From Roseiarcus sp963820795 (lineage in GTDB: Bacteria; Pseudomonadota; Alphaproteobacteria; Rhizobiales; Beijerinckiaceae), in NCBI GenBank assembly GCA_963820795.1, contig CAWGBJ010000002.1:124001-188000 (forward strand): a stretch of 64,000 nt of DNA. The letters run 5' to 3'. A model generated the notes under the pieces. It did not search any database and was not told the origin of the DNA. It worked only from the letters and a program-made list of their open reading frames with translations. Numbering within the stretch: position 1 is the stretch's first letter; each line of letters opens with the position of its first letter. Of this stretch, positions 35,392 through 44,438 are shown piece after piece. Position numbers and translations under genes: made by a program.

Positions 35392-37358
35392 GCAACAACG
35401 CCACGCCGCTCGACCGCGAGCCCGACGCGCTCTACGCTGCGGCCTGCGCGGCCTGGGCAGAGGGCCGGCGCGCCGTGGCTATCGCCAATCTTGACGAAGC
35501 CCTGCGTCGACGCCCCGATTTTGCCGACGCGTTAGCGATGGGCGGCTATATGCTCAGCGAGAGCGGAAAGCCGGAAGCGGCGCTGCGCTTCTATCGGCGC
35601 GCGCTCAGTCTGGACCCGTCGCTCGCCATTGCGCACGTCAATGCCGGCAAGATCATGTTCGGTCTGGGTAATTTCGAGGAGGCGTTAGTCGCGTTCGAGG
35701 CCGCGACGTCGCTCGCCCCGGGCGACGCCGACGCCTGGTCGAGCCTCGCTGGCGCCTTGCGCGAACTCGGCCGCCTCGAGGAGTCGCTTGAGGCTGCACG
35801 ACGGGCGCTTGTCGCATGCCCCGACATGGCCGAAGCCGCGATCAACCTCGGCAATGCTCTGCTCAAGCTTGACCGTATGGACGAGGCGCTTGAAGCCTAT
35901 CGCCGCGCAGGCGCCGTGCAGCCAGGCTTCGCTGCGGCTCTCTGCGGCGAAGCGCTCGCGTTGCGCAACCTCGGGCGCTTCGACGAAGCCATGGCCGCCT
36001 TCGCGGCGGCCGAGGCGCTCGGCAGCCGCGAAGCCGTTGCCGGCAAGGGCTGCCTCATGTTGACGCTTGGCGATTTCGAGCGCGGCTTCGCCGGCTACGA
36101 GGCGCGCTGGCTTCGGGGCAGGTCCCTGGCGGAAGCGCTGGGGACCCGCTTTCCGACCTGGGCCGGGCCGGGTCAGCCGGGGGATCGCGTCCTCGTGCTC
36201 AACGATCACGGCCTTGGCGATACGATCCAGTTCGTCCGCTATCTGCCTTTGATGGCGAAAGCGGGCGTCGAAGTGACCTTCATCTGTCCCTCGAGATTGC
36301 ATCGGCTTCTGTCATCCGGCGCACACGCCCGCCTCGTCGAGGCGGTTCCTGCCCAGCCGTTCGACGCGCAAATCGCCATCAGCAGCCTGCCGTATGCGTT
36401 CGGCACACGGCTCGACGCCGTTCCGGCCGGCGTCCCCTATCTCGCGCCAGAAGCGGCGCTGGAGACGCTGTGGCGCGAGCGAATCGGCGCCGCCGGGTTC
36501 AAGATTGGCGTCGTCTGGCAGGGCAACCCGGACCCGGAGGCCGACCGGGCGCGCTCGTTCCCGCTCGCTGCCCTGGCCCCGCTCGCCGGGATCGACGGAG
36601 TGAGGCTCATCTCGCTGCAGAAGGGTTACGGCGAGGAACAGCTCCAGCGCCTGCCGGCCGACGTGCGGGTCGAAACGCTGGATCCGTACCTCGACGGCGG
36701 GCCCGACGCCTTCGTCGACACCGCCGCGGCGATGTCTGATCTCGATCTGATCGTCTCCTGCGACACGTCGATCGCACATCTTGCGGGCGCCCTGGCGCGG
36801 CCCGTCTGGGTCGCGCTGAAAAGCGACGCGGAGTGGCGATGGATGCGGGATCGGGCCAATTCGCCCTGGTATCCGACGATGCGTCTTTTCCGCCAACCGC
36901 AGCGCGGCGCCTGGAGCGACGTCTTCGCCGCGATGGCGCGCGAAGTCGCCGCCATTGTCAACGGGCGGGCGGCGCCGCGTATGATCGTGACGCCCTGTTC
37001 GGCCGGGGAGCTGATCGACAAGATCATCATCCTCCGCCTCAAGGCCGAGCGCATCGCCGATGACAGCAAGCTCGACAACGTCCGGCGCGAACTCGCCCTG
37101 CTCGAGGACCTTGCGAACGGAGAAGACCTCGCGGGGGCCGAGGTCGAGCGGCTCGCCGACCGGCTGGCTTCGGTGAATGCGCGGCTCTGGAACGTAGAGG
37201 AGGCCCTTCGGGCCTGCGAGCGGCAGGGCGACTTCGGACCGCGGTTTGTCGCGTTGGCGCGATCGGTTTACGCCAGCAATGACCAACGCGCCGCCCTCAA
37301 AGCCGAGATCAACCGCCTGTGCAATTCGGCGCTCGTCGAGGAAAAGAGCTATGCCTGA
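35388..37358 (+). CDS. TPR + glycosyltransferase-like + DUF6165 fusion protein
   Basis: 656 aa from the ATG at 35388. Residues about 10-250 hold six or more TPR units (for example ALRFYRRALSLDPSLAIAHVNAGK, then the EEALVAFEAATSLAPGDADAW type). From about 260 a GT-B-like region follows: DRVLVLNDHGLGDTIQFVRYL, IGVVWQGNP, and DLIVSCDTSIAHLAGALARPVWV, the nucleotide-sugar pocket of the heptosyltransferase/GT9-GT41-like family. Residues 532-656 are a DUF6165 domain (SAGELIDKIIILRLKAERI ... SALVEEKSYA). It lies in a flagellar block, so transfer of sugar to flagellin or another flagellar protein is inferred. It has no signal peptide. Confidence 0.88.
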   Translation: MSNNATPLDREPDALYAAACAAWAEGRRAVAIANLDEALRRRPDFADALAMGGYMLSESGKPEAALRFYRRALSLDPSLAIAHVNAGKIMFGLGNFEEALVAFEAATSLAPGDADAWSSLAGALRELGRLEESLEAARRALVACPDMAEAAINLGNALLKLDRMDEALEAYRRAGAVQPGFAAALCGEALALRNLGRFDEAMAAFAAAEALGSREAVAGKGCLMLTLGDFERGFAGYEARWLRGRSLAEALGTRFPTWAGPGQPGDRVLVLNDHGLGDTIQFVRYLPLMAKAGVEVTFICPSRLHRLLSSGAHARLVEAVPAQPFDAQIAISSLPYAFGTRLDAVPAGVPYLAPEAALETLWRERIGAAGFKIGVVWQGNPDPEADRARSFPLAALAPLAGIDGVRLISLQKGYGEEQLQRLPADVRVETLDPYLDGGPDAFVDTAAAMSDLDLIVSCDTSIAHLAGALARPVWVALKSDAEWRWMRDRANSPWYPTMRLFRQPQRGAWSDVFAAMAREVAAIVNGRAAPRMIVTPCSAGELIDKIIILRLKAERIADDSKLDNVRRELALLEDLANGEDLAGAEVERLADRLASVNARLWNVEEALRACERQGDFGPRFVALARSVYASNDQRAALKAEINRLCNSALVEEKSYA

Positions 37359-37364
37359 GCGGTC

Positions 37365-37886
37365 TCAGTCTAGAATGCCGTAATAGCGCTCCCTCAGCGC
37401 ATAGCGGTCGGCGGGCCTGATCGCGCCCGGAGGAGCGCGTTCGCGCAGACTGACGCCGATCACCGACCCCTTTCGCCAGACGACCCTCGCGCCCCGCACC
37501 TCGCCGGTTTCATCGATGTGCACCGCCATGCGCCGCCGCACTTTAATGTTGCGCGCGAGCAGAAGCCTGATCCCGCGTATCGAACGGTCGCAGATCCGGC
37601 ATTCGCAGACGAAGCGATAGGCGGCGTCGAGAAGCTTGGCGGAGCGCAGGCGAGTTTTTTCGCGCGCCGACGCGCGCTTGTCCGGGCGGCCGCCCTGCTT
37701 CCCTCCCCCGTCCGGAACTGACACCCAGTAGGCGATCTCGCCCCGCTCGGCGAGAATTGCCCCGAGTTTGCGAGCGGCTTCGGGACGCGCGCACAAATCC
37801 TGACGTCTGATCCCGTCAAACGAGAGCGCTCGTTGGGCGCGCGAACTGGCGGCGTGGCGCGGCGGAATTAGGATTGCCTTAACCAT
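37365..37886 (-). CDS. PilZ-domain protein
   Basis: 173 aa. The C-terminal half resembles a PilZ domain: REKTR (RxxxR c-di-GMP motif, residues about 75-80), CDRSIRGIRL (DxSxxG), then the strand ARVVWRKGSVIGV. The N-terminal half is basic with no recognised fold. Binding of c-di-GMP and control of flagellar function are inferred from motifs and position: it faces ftcR divergently and ends 6 nt from the convergent TPR-glycosyltransferase gene. Confidence 0.75.
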   Translation of the reverse strand: MVKAILIPPRHAASSRAQRALSFDGIRRQDLCARPEAARKLGAILAERGEIAYWVSVPDGGGKQGGRPDKRASAREKTRLRSAKLLDAAYRFVCECRICDRSIRGIRLLLARNIKVRRRMAVHIDETGEVRGARVVWRKGSVIGVSLRERAPPGAIRPADRYALRERYYGILD

Positions 37887-38136
37887 TTATACGATACATA
37901 AAAACATGTGCTTTTCATATGAAGCCCGTGCCGCCGCAACCGAGCTTTCCGTGCCGAAGTCGGTTCAGCGGCCAACCTTGGGTATGCGCCTAAAACCCTG
38001 AAGGAAGATTTCAAGCTTTGCCGTTCGTCGCGGCGAGCTTGGGTGATGCGGCGCCGGATCACCGTCCGGGATGTCAGTACTTTTGCGTGCGCGTGAACGC
38101 GAGTTGTCGCCGTCAATTGGGCTGGGAGCCGAAGTC

Positions 38137-38805
38137 ATGTACATCATCATCGACGATCGCGACATCGTGGCGGGAGGATATGCGACAGGTCTCGATCGCG
38201 AAGGCGTCTCCTCCGCCGGCATTGAGGCGGCGGAGTTTCGCGAATGGATAGGCAAGATCAGCGACGCCGACATGCACGCGGTCGAAGCGTTCCTGATCGG
38301 CGACTGCGGCGAACGCGAGGCTCTGTCGCGCATGATTCGGGAGCGGTCGAACGCGCCCGTCCTTTGTCTCAACGAGCGTCATTCGCTCGACGACACGCTC
38401 GGCCTCTTCGCCGCCGGCGTCGACGACGTGGTGCGCAAGCCCGTGCATGTGCGGGAGATATTGGCGCGGGTCGGCGCCATCAACCGGCGCGTCTTTGGCG
38501 AAGGGGGCCAGGTGACCGTCGGCCAGATCAAGGTCTATTTCGACGGGCGCGAGCCGGAGGCGAACGGCGAGCCTTTTCCTCTGCCGCGCCGCGAGCGGCG
38601 GATTCTGGAGTTCCTTCTGCGCTGCCGCGGCCGCCGCGTCAGCAAGACGCAAATCTTCAACGCCGTCTACGGGCTCTTCGATGAGGACGTCGACGAGAAC
38701 GTGGTCGAGAGCCACATCAGCAAGCTGCGCAAGAAGCTGAAGCATCGTCTCGGGTTCGATCCGATCGATTCGAAGCGGTTCCTCGGCTATTGCATCGAGA
38801 AATAG
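38137..38805 (+). CDS. ftcR: Flagellar response regulator FtcR
   Basis: 222 aa from the ATG at 38137 (MYIIIDDRDIVAGGYATGLDREGV). The receiver is atypical: IDDRD at the N-terminus, VEAFLIGD at the phospho-Asp region and VDDVVRKPV (Lys). The DNA-binding half, with LPRRERRILEFLL, NAVYGLFDEDVDENVVESHIS and a closing DPIDSKRFLGYC, matches the FtcR family of Brucella and other Hyphomicrobiales, which activates flagellar genes. It has GGGAGCC before the start and lies between the PilZ and flagellin genes. Confidence 0.9.
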   Translation: MYIIIDDRDIVAGGYATGLDREGVSSAGIEAAEFREWIGKISDADMHAVEAFLIGDCGEREALSRMIRERSNAPVLCLNERHSLDDTLGLFAAGVDDVVRKPVHVREILARVGAINRRVFGEGGQVTVGQIKVYFDGREPEANGEPFPLPRRERRILEFLLRCRGRRVSKTQIFNAVYGLFDEDVDENVVESHISKLRKKLKHRLGFDPIDSKRFLGYCIEK

Positions 38806-38863
38806 GCCGGCTTTCTTCGGGGGCGGTCCGCCGCCATCGTCCGGCTGCCGCACCGGGAGAGGT

Positions 38864-38920
38864 TTCCCCGCGCGCCTCGGGGGAGTGCTTCACCGGGCTG
38901 GAAAAGCGGCGCGCGGGGAA
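38864..38920. terminator. Long inverted repeat between ftcR and flagellin, possible bidirectional terminator
   Basis: TTCCCCGCGCGC (38864-38875) and GCGCGCGGGGAA (38909-38920) are exact 12-bp complements with a 33-nt loop, in the 125-nt gap between the convergent ftcR and flagellin stops. No clear U-run follows on either strand, so an attenuated terminator or mRNA-stabilising 3' stem is equally possible. Confidence 0.5.
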
Positions 38921-38930
38921 GGTCGTCCTT

Positions 38931-40406
38931 TTACAGGCCGAACAGCTTCAGGATCAGCTGTGCGTTCTGGTTGGCGACGGAGAGCGACTGGATGCCGAGC
39001 TGTTCCTGGGTCTGCAGCGCCTGCAGGCGGGTGGAAGCCTCGTTCATGTTCGCGTCGACCAGACCGGAGACGCCGTCGGCGTAGTTGGTGGTGAGGTCCG
39101 AATTGAACGTCGAGGCCGTGGTCATGCGGTCTTGGGTAGCGCCGATCACCGCCGAGTAGTTGGTGACGGCCGAGAGAGCCTTGTTGACGGCGGCGAGCAT
39201 ACCGGCCGCTGTGTACCCGTTGGCTCCGCCGATCTGGAAACTCCCGTTCGAGCCGCCGGTCACATCGATGCCGTCCTGGGTGAGAAGGTTGGTCGTCGTT
39301 GAGCTCGCCGGCGTGAATGTCGTCACGGCGGTGAACTCGGCGGCGTTGGCTTGTGAAGTTGTGCCAACCAGGGCGTTTCCATTCGCGTCGGCCGCTGTAT
39401 AGGTGGTCGTGGTATTGTTTCCGTAGAGGTCTTCCGACTGGATTTGGATCGTGGCTGCAGCGGTTGCGGTGCCGGCCGTAACCGTGATGACGTCGGATCC
39501 GTAACCCAACGTCGCCCCGTTGCTCGTAACGTTTTGCAGTGTCTGTACCGTCGCGGCATCGGTGACGGTCGAGGTCGACGTCGTAGACGTGATTCCTGAC
39601 GCTGCCGGAGTCACCGTCGTCGTCGCCGACAAGGATGCAATATTGCTGTCGGTCGCAAAGGCGCCTCCATCGATGATGTTTCCATTCGAGTCGAGCGCCG
39701 TATAGACGGTCTGGCTCGTGTTTCCAGCCGCGTCGACGGAGGTGACGGTCAGCGTCTCCGGGGTGGTGGCGCTGCCTCCGAACACGACCGCGTCAGTGCC
39801 GTACGTCGCCGGTCCTGCGGCAGCGGTCAGCCCCTGCAAGGCCTTGATCGTGGCCGATGAGGTGACTGTCGTGGTGGACGTCGTCCCCACAGCGTTACTG
39901 CCGCCTGTCAAGGCCTGGGCCGAAATCGAAATCGTGTTCACCACCCCGCCAGTGGTGCTGGCGTTGAAGCCGGAGACGAAGCTCAGCGTGCTCTGCGTGC
40001 CGTTGAGAACGTTGAGGCCGTTGAACGAGGCGCCGTTGACGGCATCGGTAAGCTGCTGGCTGAGCGAGGCGAGCGAGGTGTTGACGTCGCCGATCTCGGC
40101 GCCAGGGTTCTGCGCCTCGGTCAGCGCGCTCGCCATCGAGTTGAGCGTCGTGATGACGGAATTGATCGCGGAGGTGGCGGTCGCAAGCACGGACTGTCCT
40201 TCCGACAACGCGTCGTTGGAGGCCGTCACGATCCCGCTGTCGTTGTTGAGCTGGGCGGCGATCGACCAGTAGGACGAATTGTCGGCGGCGGTTGCGACGC
40301 TGAGACCGGTCGAAACCTGGTTTTCGACGATCGCCAGCGACTGTTGGGTCATCTGCAACGCCTGCAGGGCGCTGAGAGCAGCCGAATTGGTCAGAATCGA
40401 ACTCAT
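38931..40406 (-). CDS. fliC: Flagellin
   Basis: 491 aa from the ATG at 40406 (MSSILTNSAALSALQALQMTQQ) with AGGAG upstream. Conserved D0/D1 arms lie at residues 1-165 and about 375-491 (ending ANQNAQLILKLFGL). The central region (about 170-370) is Thr/Ala-rich and carries a duplicated block of about 95 residues. Flagellin is the exported filament subunit. The gene is transcribed away from fliF and would be controlled by FtcR or a related regulator (inference). The Thr/Ser-rich centre is a plausible glycosylation target. Confidence 0.95.
   Translation of the reverse strand: MSSILTNSAALSALQALQMTQQSLAIVENQVSTGLSVATAADNSSYWSIAAQLNNDSGIVTASNDALSEGQSVLATATSAINSVITTLNSMASALTEAQNPGAEIGDVNTSLASLSQQLTDAVNGASFNGLNVLNGTQSTLSFVSGFNASTTGGVVNTISISAQALTGGSNAVGTTSTTTVTSSATIKALQGLTAAAGPATYGTDAVVFGGSATTPETLTVTSVDAAGNTSQTVYTALDSNGNIIDGGAFATDSNIASLSATTTVTPAASGITSTTSTSTVTDAATVQTLQNVTSNGATLGYGSDVITVTAGTATAAATIQIQSEDLYGNNTTTTYTAADANGNALVGTTSQANAAEFTAVTTFTPASSTTTNLLTQDGIDVTGGSNGSFQIGGANGYTAAGMLAAVNKALSAVTNYSAVIGATQDRMTTASTFNSDLTTNYADGVSGLVDANMNEASTRLQALQTQEQLGIQSLSVANQNAQLILKLFGL
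39300..39881 (-). repeat. Internal tandem duplication in the flagellin variable domain
   Basis: Flagellin residues 176-271 (39594-39881) and 277-369 (39300-39578) align end to end. Both have TSTxTVTxxAT, QxLQxxT, YGxDxxxxxxGxAT, a AxDxNGN motif and TTxxTPA. The copies have diverged, so this is an old domain duplication within D2/D3 rather than a recent nucleotide duplication. Confidence 0.75.
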
Positions 40407-40492
40407 GGAGGTGCTCCTGTCGGAAATGGTCACGGGGGGATTTGGGGTGACATTTCGGATTCGCACCGAGATGACAGGCTGGCCGCATGCCT

Positions 40493-40517
40493 TTAGGCTT
40501 CGATCATCAAAGCCTAA
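40493..40517. promoter_or_regulatory. Inverted repeat in the flagellin-fliF divergent promoter
   Basis: TTAGGCTT (40493-40500) and AAGCCTAA (40510-40517) form an 8-bp perfect inverted repeat with a 9-nt spacer in the 254-nt gap between flagellin and fliF. It is AT-richer than its surroundings, so it could be a binding site for a flagellar regulator. The binding protein is not identified. Confidence 0.45.
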
Positions 40518-40660
40518 CCGCCATCATTTGGCCGGGCGCTGCGCGCTGAACGCGCGGGACGTCGCCGGGCGAGCGCCAGCCTAGGGCCAACGCCCTAATG
40601 GCCAGTTAATCGCACGGCCAAAATCTCCGCACCTCGACCGCAATCCCGGCGCAAGCTCCG

Positions 40661-42337
40661 GTGACGACGATGCGCCCACTTCCTCTAGCGGAACGGCGAG
40701 TGGCAAATCTTCTGGCGCAGACCGAACGGCTGTGGGCGAGCCTGCAAGGGTTGGGCGTCAGGCGCCTCATCGCGCTGGCGCTGATCGGCGTCGCCGTCTT
40801 CGCCATGACGGGGCTCGCCGGCTGGTATCTGAGCCGGCCGACGATGGAGACGCTCTATTCCGGACTCGACCGGGACGACATCGCCGCCATTGGCGCGGCG
40901 CTGCGCGAGGCCGGCGTGCCCTTCGACGTCAATGCGGAGAGCACGGTTGTGCTGACGCCCGCAGCTCAGACAGCGGCTGCCCGAATGATTCTCGCCGAAA
41001 AGGGACTGCCGCGCGGCGGAGCGGTCGGCAATGAGCTGTTCGACAAGCTCGGCTCGCTCGGCCTCACCTCTTTCATGCAGGATGTGACGCGCTTGAGGGC
41101 CCTCGAGGGAGAGCTTGCGCGGACAGTCCAGATGATGCGCAGCGTGAAGGCGGCCCGCGTACACATCGTGCTTGCCGACGAAGGCTCTTTTCGCCGTGAG
41201 CGCCAGCCGCCCTCGGCTTCTGTCGTGATCCGCACCGACGGCGGCGACGACCGGGCGACCGGCCAGGCGATTCGCCATCTCATCGCCGCGGCCGTTCCGG
41301 GCATGAAAATCGACGACGTGACCGTGCTCAACGTCGACGGCCGCCTGCTCGCCTCTGGCACCAACTCGATCGAGAAGGCGCCCGACAATCTGCTCGCCCT
41401 CGAGAAGGAGGTCTCGCAAGAAATCCGCGATGGGGTTGCGCGGACGCTGACGCCTTATCTCAGCGCCCGCAACTTCCAGATCTCGGTCGAAGCGCGTCTC
41501 AACGCCGACAAGACGCAGACGAGTGAAACGATCTACAACCCGGACCAGCGCGTGGAGCGGTCCGTCAAGGTGACGAAGGAACAGCAAAGCTCGCAGAATG
41601 CCGCCGGCTCCCAGCCCGCCGGAGTCGAAGCCAACCTGCCGAAGGCCAACAATTCCGGCGCCGAGTCCAAGCAGTCGAACGATCAGACGCAAAAGCGCGA
41701 GGAGCTGACGAACTACGAGGTGTCGTCCAAATCCATCCAGACGACGAGCGCCGGCTTCCAGGTCCAGCACCTGTCCATCGCGGTTCTGATCAACCGGGCG
41801 GCGCTCACTGCCTCGTCCGGCGACAAGGCCGGACCCGATGCCGTCGCGGCGCAGGTGAAGGAGATCGAACAGCTCGTCGCCTCGGCCGCCGGGCTCGATC
41901 GCCAACGGGGCGATGTCATCAAGATCGCGGTCGTCGATTTCGTCGATTCGAGCCACGATCTCGAACCGGCGTCCGGCCCGTCGCTGATCGAGATCCTCGC
42001 GCGCCAGACCGGATCGATCTTGAACGCCGCCGCGATCGTTCTCGTCGCGGCGATGCTCATCGTCTTCGGCCTCAGACCCGGATTGAGGATGCTGCTCGCC
42101 GCTCCGGCCGTGGCGGACAGCGCGGCGAGCGGATCAGCTGACGCGCTGGCGGCGTTGCCGAACGCCGGTGAGAAGCTGCTCCTCGAATCCGACGCGGGAC
42201 GCGACGAATTCTTCGAGGCGCTGCAGGCCAGCCGGGACAGTGGTCCGGAGCGCCGGCTGCTGAAGTTTATCGAGTTCGACGAAGACAAGGCCGCAACGAT
42301 TCTCAAGAGCTGGATTCGTCAAGGAGCAAACGGATGA
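40661..42337 (+). CDS. fliF: Flagellar MS-ring protein
   Basis: 558 aa. Membrane helices lie at about 35-55 (LIALALIGVAVFAMTGLAGWYL) and 450-470 (AIVLVAAMLIVFGL). Between them is the ring-building region: METLYSGLDRDDIAAIGAAL, FDKLGSLGLTSFMQDV, ARVHIVLADEGSF and LAALEKEVSQEI-like stretches. The C-terminal tail (LLKFIEFDEDKAATILKSWI) binds FliG. The GTG at 40661 and the ATG at 40670 are both possible starts; neither has a strong Shine-Dalgarno sequence. Confidence 0.96.
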   Translation: MTTMRPLPLAERRVANLLAQTERLWASLQGLGVRRLIALALIGVAVFAMTGLAGWYLSRPTMETLYSGLDRDDIAAIGAALREAGVPFDVNAESTVVLTPAAQTAAARMILAEKGLPRGGAVGNELFDKLGSLGLTSFMQDVTRLRALEGELARTVQMMRSVKAARVHIVLADEGSFRRERQPPSASVVIRTDGGDDRATGQAIRHLIAAAVPGMKIDDVTVLNVDGRLLASGTNSIEKAPDNLLALEKEVSQEIRDGVARTLTPYLSARNFQISVEARLNADKTQTSETIYNPDQRVERSVKVTKEQQSSQNAAGSQPAGVEANLPKANNSGAESKQSNDQTQKREELTNYEVSSKSIQTTSAGFQVQHLSIAVLINRAALTASSGDKAGPDAVAAQVKEIEQLVASAAGLDRQRGDVIKIAVVDFVDSSHDLEPASGPSLIEILARQTGSILNAAAIVLVAAMLIVFGLRPGLRMLLAAPAVADSAASGSADALAALPNAGEKLLLESDAGRDEFFEALQASRDSGPERRLLKFIEFDEDKAATILKSWIRQGANG

Positions 42338-43128
42338 AACCGGTTCCAATCGCCAACTATCTGGATCGGATCGGGCGCGCGGCGAGCGAGCTGGCGGTGC
42401 AGCGACCGGAGATCTCTCCCTTCCGGCCACGGAGCTTGCAGGCCGTACCCGGCGGAGAGCCGAGGCCGGCGCCGGCGTCCAATCGCGCTGTCGGGCTCGC
42501 CGGCGCCGCCAACGCCCCAGTACAGCCGCGCCCCCAGCCGCCGCTCTTCGAACGGCGGCCCCTTCCGACCGTCTCCCCGCCACGCGACGGTCTGGCCTTG
42601 CCGGACGGAGGGAGGGCGGAGGACATCGCGCTCAGACTGGCAGAGGCGCATGCGCGCGGACGCGAGGAGGGCCTCGCCGAAGCGCGCGCCGAGGCGGAAG
42701 AACGGCATGCCGCCGAGCGGGCCGCCGCGCGCGAGCAGGCCGTGCTGGAGCGCCTCGAATTCCAGCTCAATGAATACGGCGAACTGGAAACGGCGATCCG
42801 TTCCGGCTTCGCGCGCGTCGAGGAGAATGTCGGCACGGCGGTCGCCCGCATTCTTACGCCTTTCCTGGAAAAGCAGACGGCCAAATATGTAGTCGACGAG
42901 CTCGGCAAGGCGGTCGCCCGCCTCTGCGCGGGACGTCCGCCCGGGCTTGTCACCGTTCGCGGACCAGAGCGGGTGCTGAAGCTGTTGCGCGCGCGCACCG
43001 CCGACCTGCCGGCTTCAATCGAGTATGTCGAAGATCGCGGCGTCGAAGCGGTCGTCGAAGCGGGGGCCACGCAGATCGTCACCGAGCTTCGGCCCTGGGC
43101 CGAGCTGCTCGCATCGCTCGACGTCTGA
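42334..43128 (+). CDS. FliH-like flagellar assembly protein
   Basis: 264 aa overlapping the fliF stop by 4 nt (ATGA). A Pro-rich N-terminus (1-90) is followed by a charged coiled coil (about 100-145; LAEAHARGREEGLAEARAEA) and a C-terminal region with IRSGFARVEENVGTAVARIL and VVEAGATQIVTELRPW that resembles the FliH/SctL end. FliH anchors and regulates the export ATPase FliI. Sequence similarity is weak; layout and operon position carry the call. Confidence 0.65.
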   Translation: MKPVPIANYLDRIGRAASELAVQRPEISPFRPRSLQAVPGGEPRPAPASNRAVGLAGAANAPVQPRPQPPLFERRPLPTVSPPRDGLALPDGGRAEDIALRLAEAHARGREEGLAEARAEAEERHAAERAAAREQAVLERLEFQLNEYGELETAIRSGFARVEENVGTAVARILTPFLEKQTAKYVVDELGKAVARLCAGRPPGLVTVRGPERVLKLLRARTADLPASIEYVEDRGVEAVVEAGATQIVTELRPWAELLASLDV

Positions 43129-43139
43129 ATCTCGAGCCA

Positions 43140-44438
43140 ATGAGCGGACCTCCCGAGATCGTCATCACCAAACGCCGCGCCGCGCTCGAGGACGGACATC
43201 ACGGCGGCGCGTGGAAAATCGCCTTCGCCGATTTCATGACGGCGATGATGGCGTTCTTCCTCGTCCTGTGGATCATCAGCGCGACCGACAAGAACACGAA
43301 GACCCTGATTGCCCGCTATTTCAATCCGGTGAAGCTGGAGGAGCCGGCGAAAGCCCAGAAGGGCATCCGCGGGGACCCGGAGCGGAACACCGACGCGCCT
43401 AAAGAGGGCACGGGCGCCCCCAAAGCAGAAATGCCGAGGTCCGACCAAGGCGAGAGCGTGAGTGGGACAGCCGCCGAAAGCACCGAGAATCCCCAGGACG
43501 AGGCGAGCAAGAAGCATCCGGGGAAGCCGGAGCCGATGCCGCCGCCCGACCCGGCCAAGCCCTATCCGACCATGTCGGAAGAGGAGCTTTTCAGCGATCC
43601 GCGCGCGAGCCTCGACAAGATCGCCGGGACGCCGCCGCCCGGTCCGCGGCTCGATCCGTCGGCGGCGATGAAGGGCTACGGCGAAGTCGGCCCGAGCGCC
43701 GACGAGGCGCTTCGGGACCCATTCCGTCCGCTCGGGAGCGAAAGGGCGATCAACACCGTTGCAACCGATGCGGGCAAGCCGGCAGCCCCGGCCGCCGCCA
43801 GCGACAAGCCGACCCCGACGTCGGCGCCGGAAGCCCCTGTCCCGTCGGCCGGTGACTTTGGCGCCGGAATCCAGGCCAGGCGAGAAGCGCGGTCGGCCGG
43901 AGCCGCGCCGCAATCGGCCAGACCGGAGCCGGCGCAACCAGAAGCAAGAACGGAGGCCGCCAAGACACCCACCGACGCGGCGGCCGCCCTGCTCGCCGAA
44001 GTGAAGAAGCGTCTCGGGTCCGAGGGCCGGTCGGCCCCCGGGCCGGGGCTCGACATCGAAGAGACCGATGAGGGCCTTCTTATCAGTCTCACCGACAAAC
44101 AGAATTTCTCCATGTTCGCCATTGGCTCCGCCGAACCGCAACCGCGCGTGATCCGGATGATGGACGCGATCGCGATGAGCCTGGCGACGATGTCGGGCGC
44201 CATCGTGGTGCGCGGGCACACTGACGCCCGTCGCTACCACTCGGGTACTTACGACAATTGGCGCCTATCGTCGGCGCGCGCGCAGATGGCCTATTACATG
44301 CTGAACCGCGGCGGGATCCCGGAAGGGCGGTTCGAGCGGATCGAGGGCTTCGCCGATCATCGCCTCCGCGACCCGGCCCATCCGCTGGCGGCGGAGAACC
44401 GGCGCATCGAAATCCTGCTGCGCGAGGCGAAGCCGTGA
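43140..44438 (+). CDS. motB: Flagellar stator protein MotB
   Basis: 432 aa. The N-terminal helix contains WKIAFADFMTAMMAFFLVLWI with the proton-carrying Asp, followed by a long Pro/Ala-rich periplasmic linker (about 70-300). The C-terminal OmpA/peptidoglycan-binding domain has VVRGHTDARR, NWRLSSARAQMAYYML and EGFADHRLR. The linker is long, as in rhizobial MotB. No motA lies in the window, so the partner is elsewhere. It overlaps motC by 4 nt. Confidence 0.95.
   Translation: MSGPPEIVITKRRAALEDGHHGGAWKIAFADFMTAMMAFFLVLWIISATDKNTKTLIARYFNPVKLEEPAKAQKGIRGDPERNTDAPKEGTGAPKAEMPRSDQGESVSGTAAESTENPQDEASKKHPGKPEPMPPPDPAKPYPTMSEEELFSDPRASLDKIAGTPPPGPRLDPSAAMKGYGEVGPSADEALRDPFRPLGSERAINTVATDAGKPAAPAAASDKPTPTSAPEAPVPSAGDFGAGIQARREARSAGAAPQSARPEPAQPEARTEAAKTPTDAAAALLAEVKKRLGSEGRSAPGPGLDIEETDEGLLISLTDKQNFSMFAIGSAEPQPRVIRMMDAIAMSLATMSGAIVVRGHTDARRYHSGTYDNWRLSSARAQMAYYMLNRGGIPEGRFERIEGFADHRLRDPAHPLAAENRRIEILLREAKP

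Noticed and set aside
42357..44240. 627-aa minus-strand frame across FliH-like and motB genes
   Set aside because: Antisense shadow of two well-supported flagellar genes in a coupled operon.
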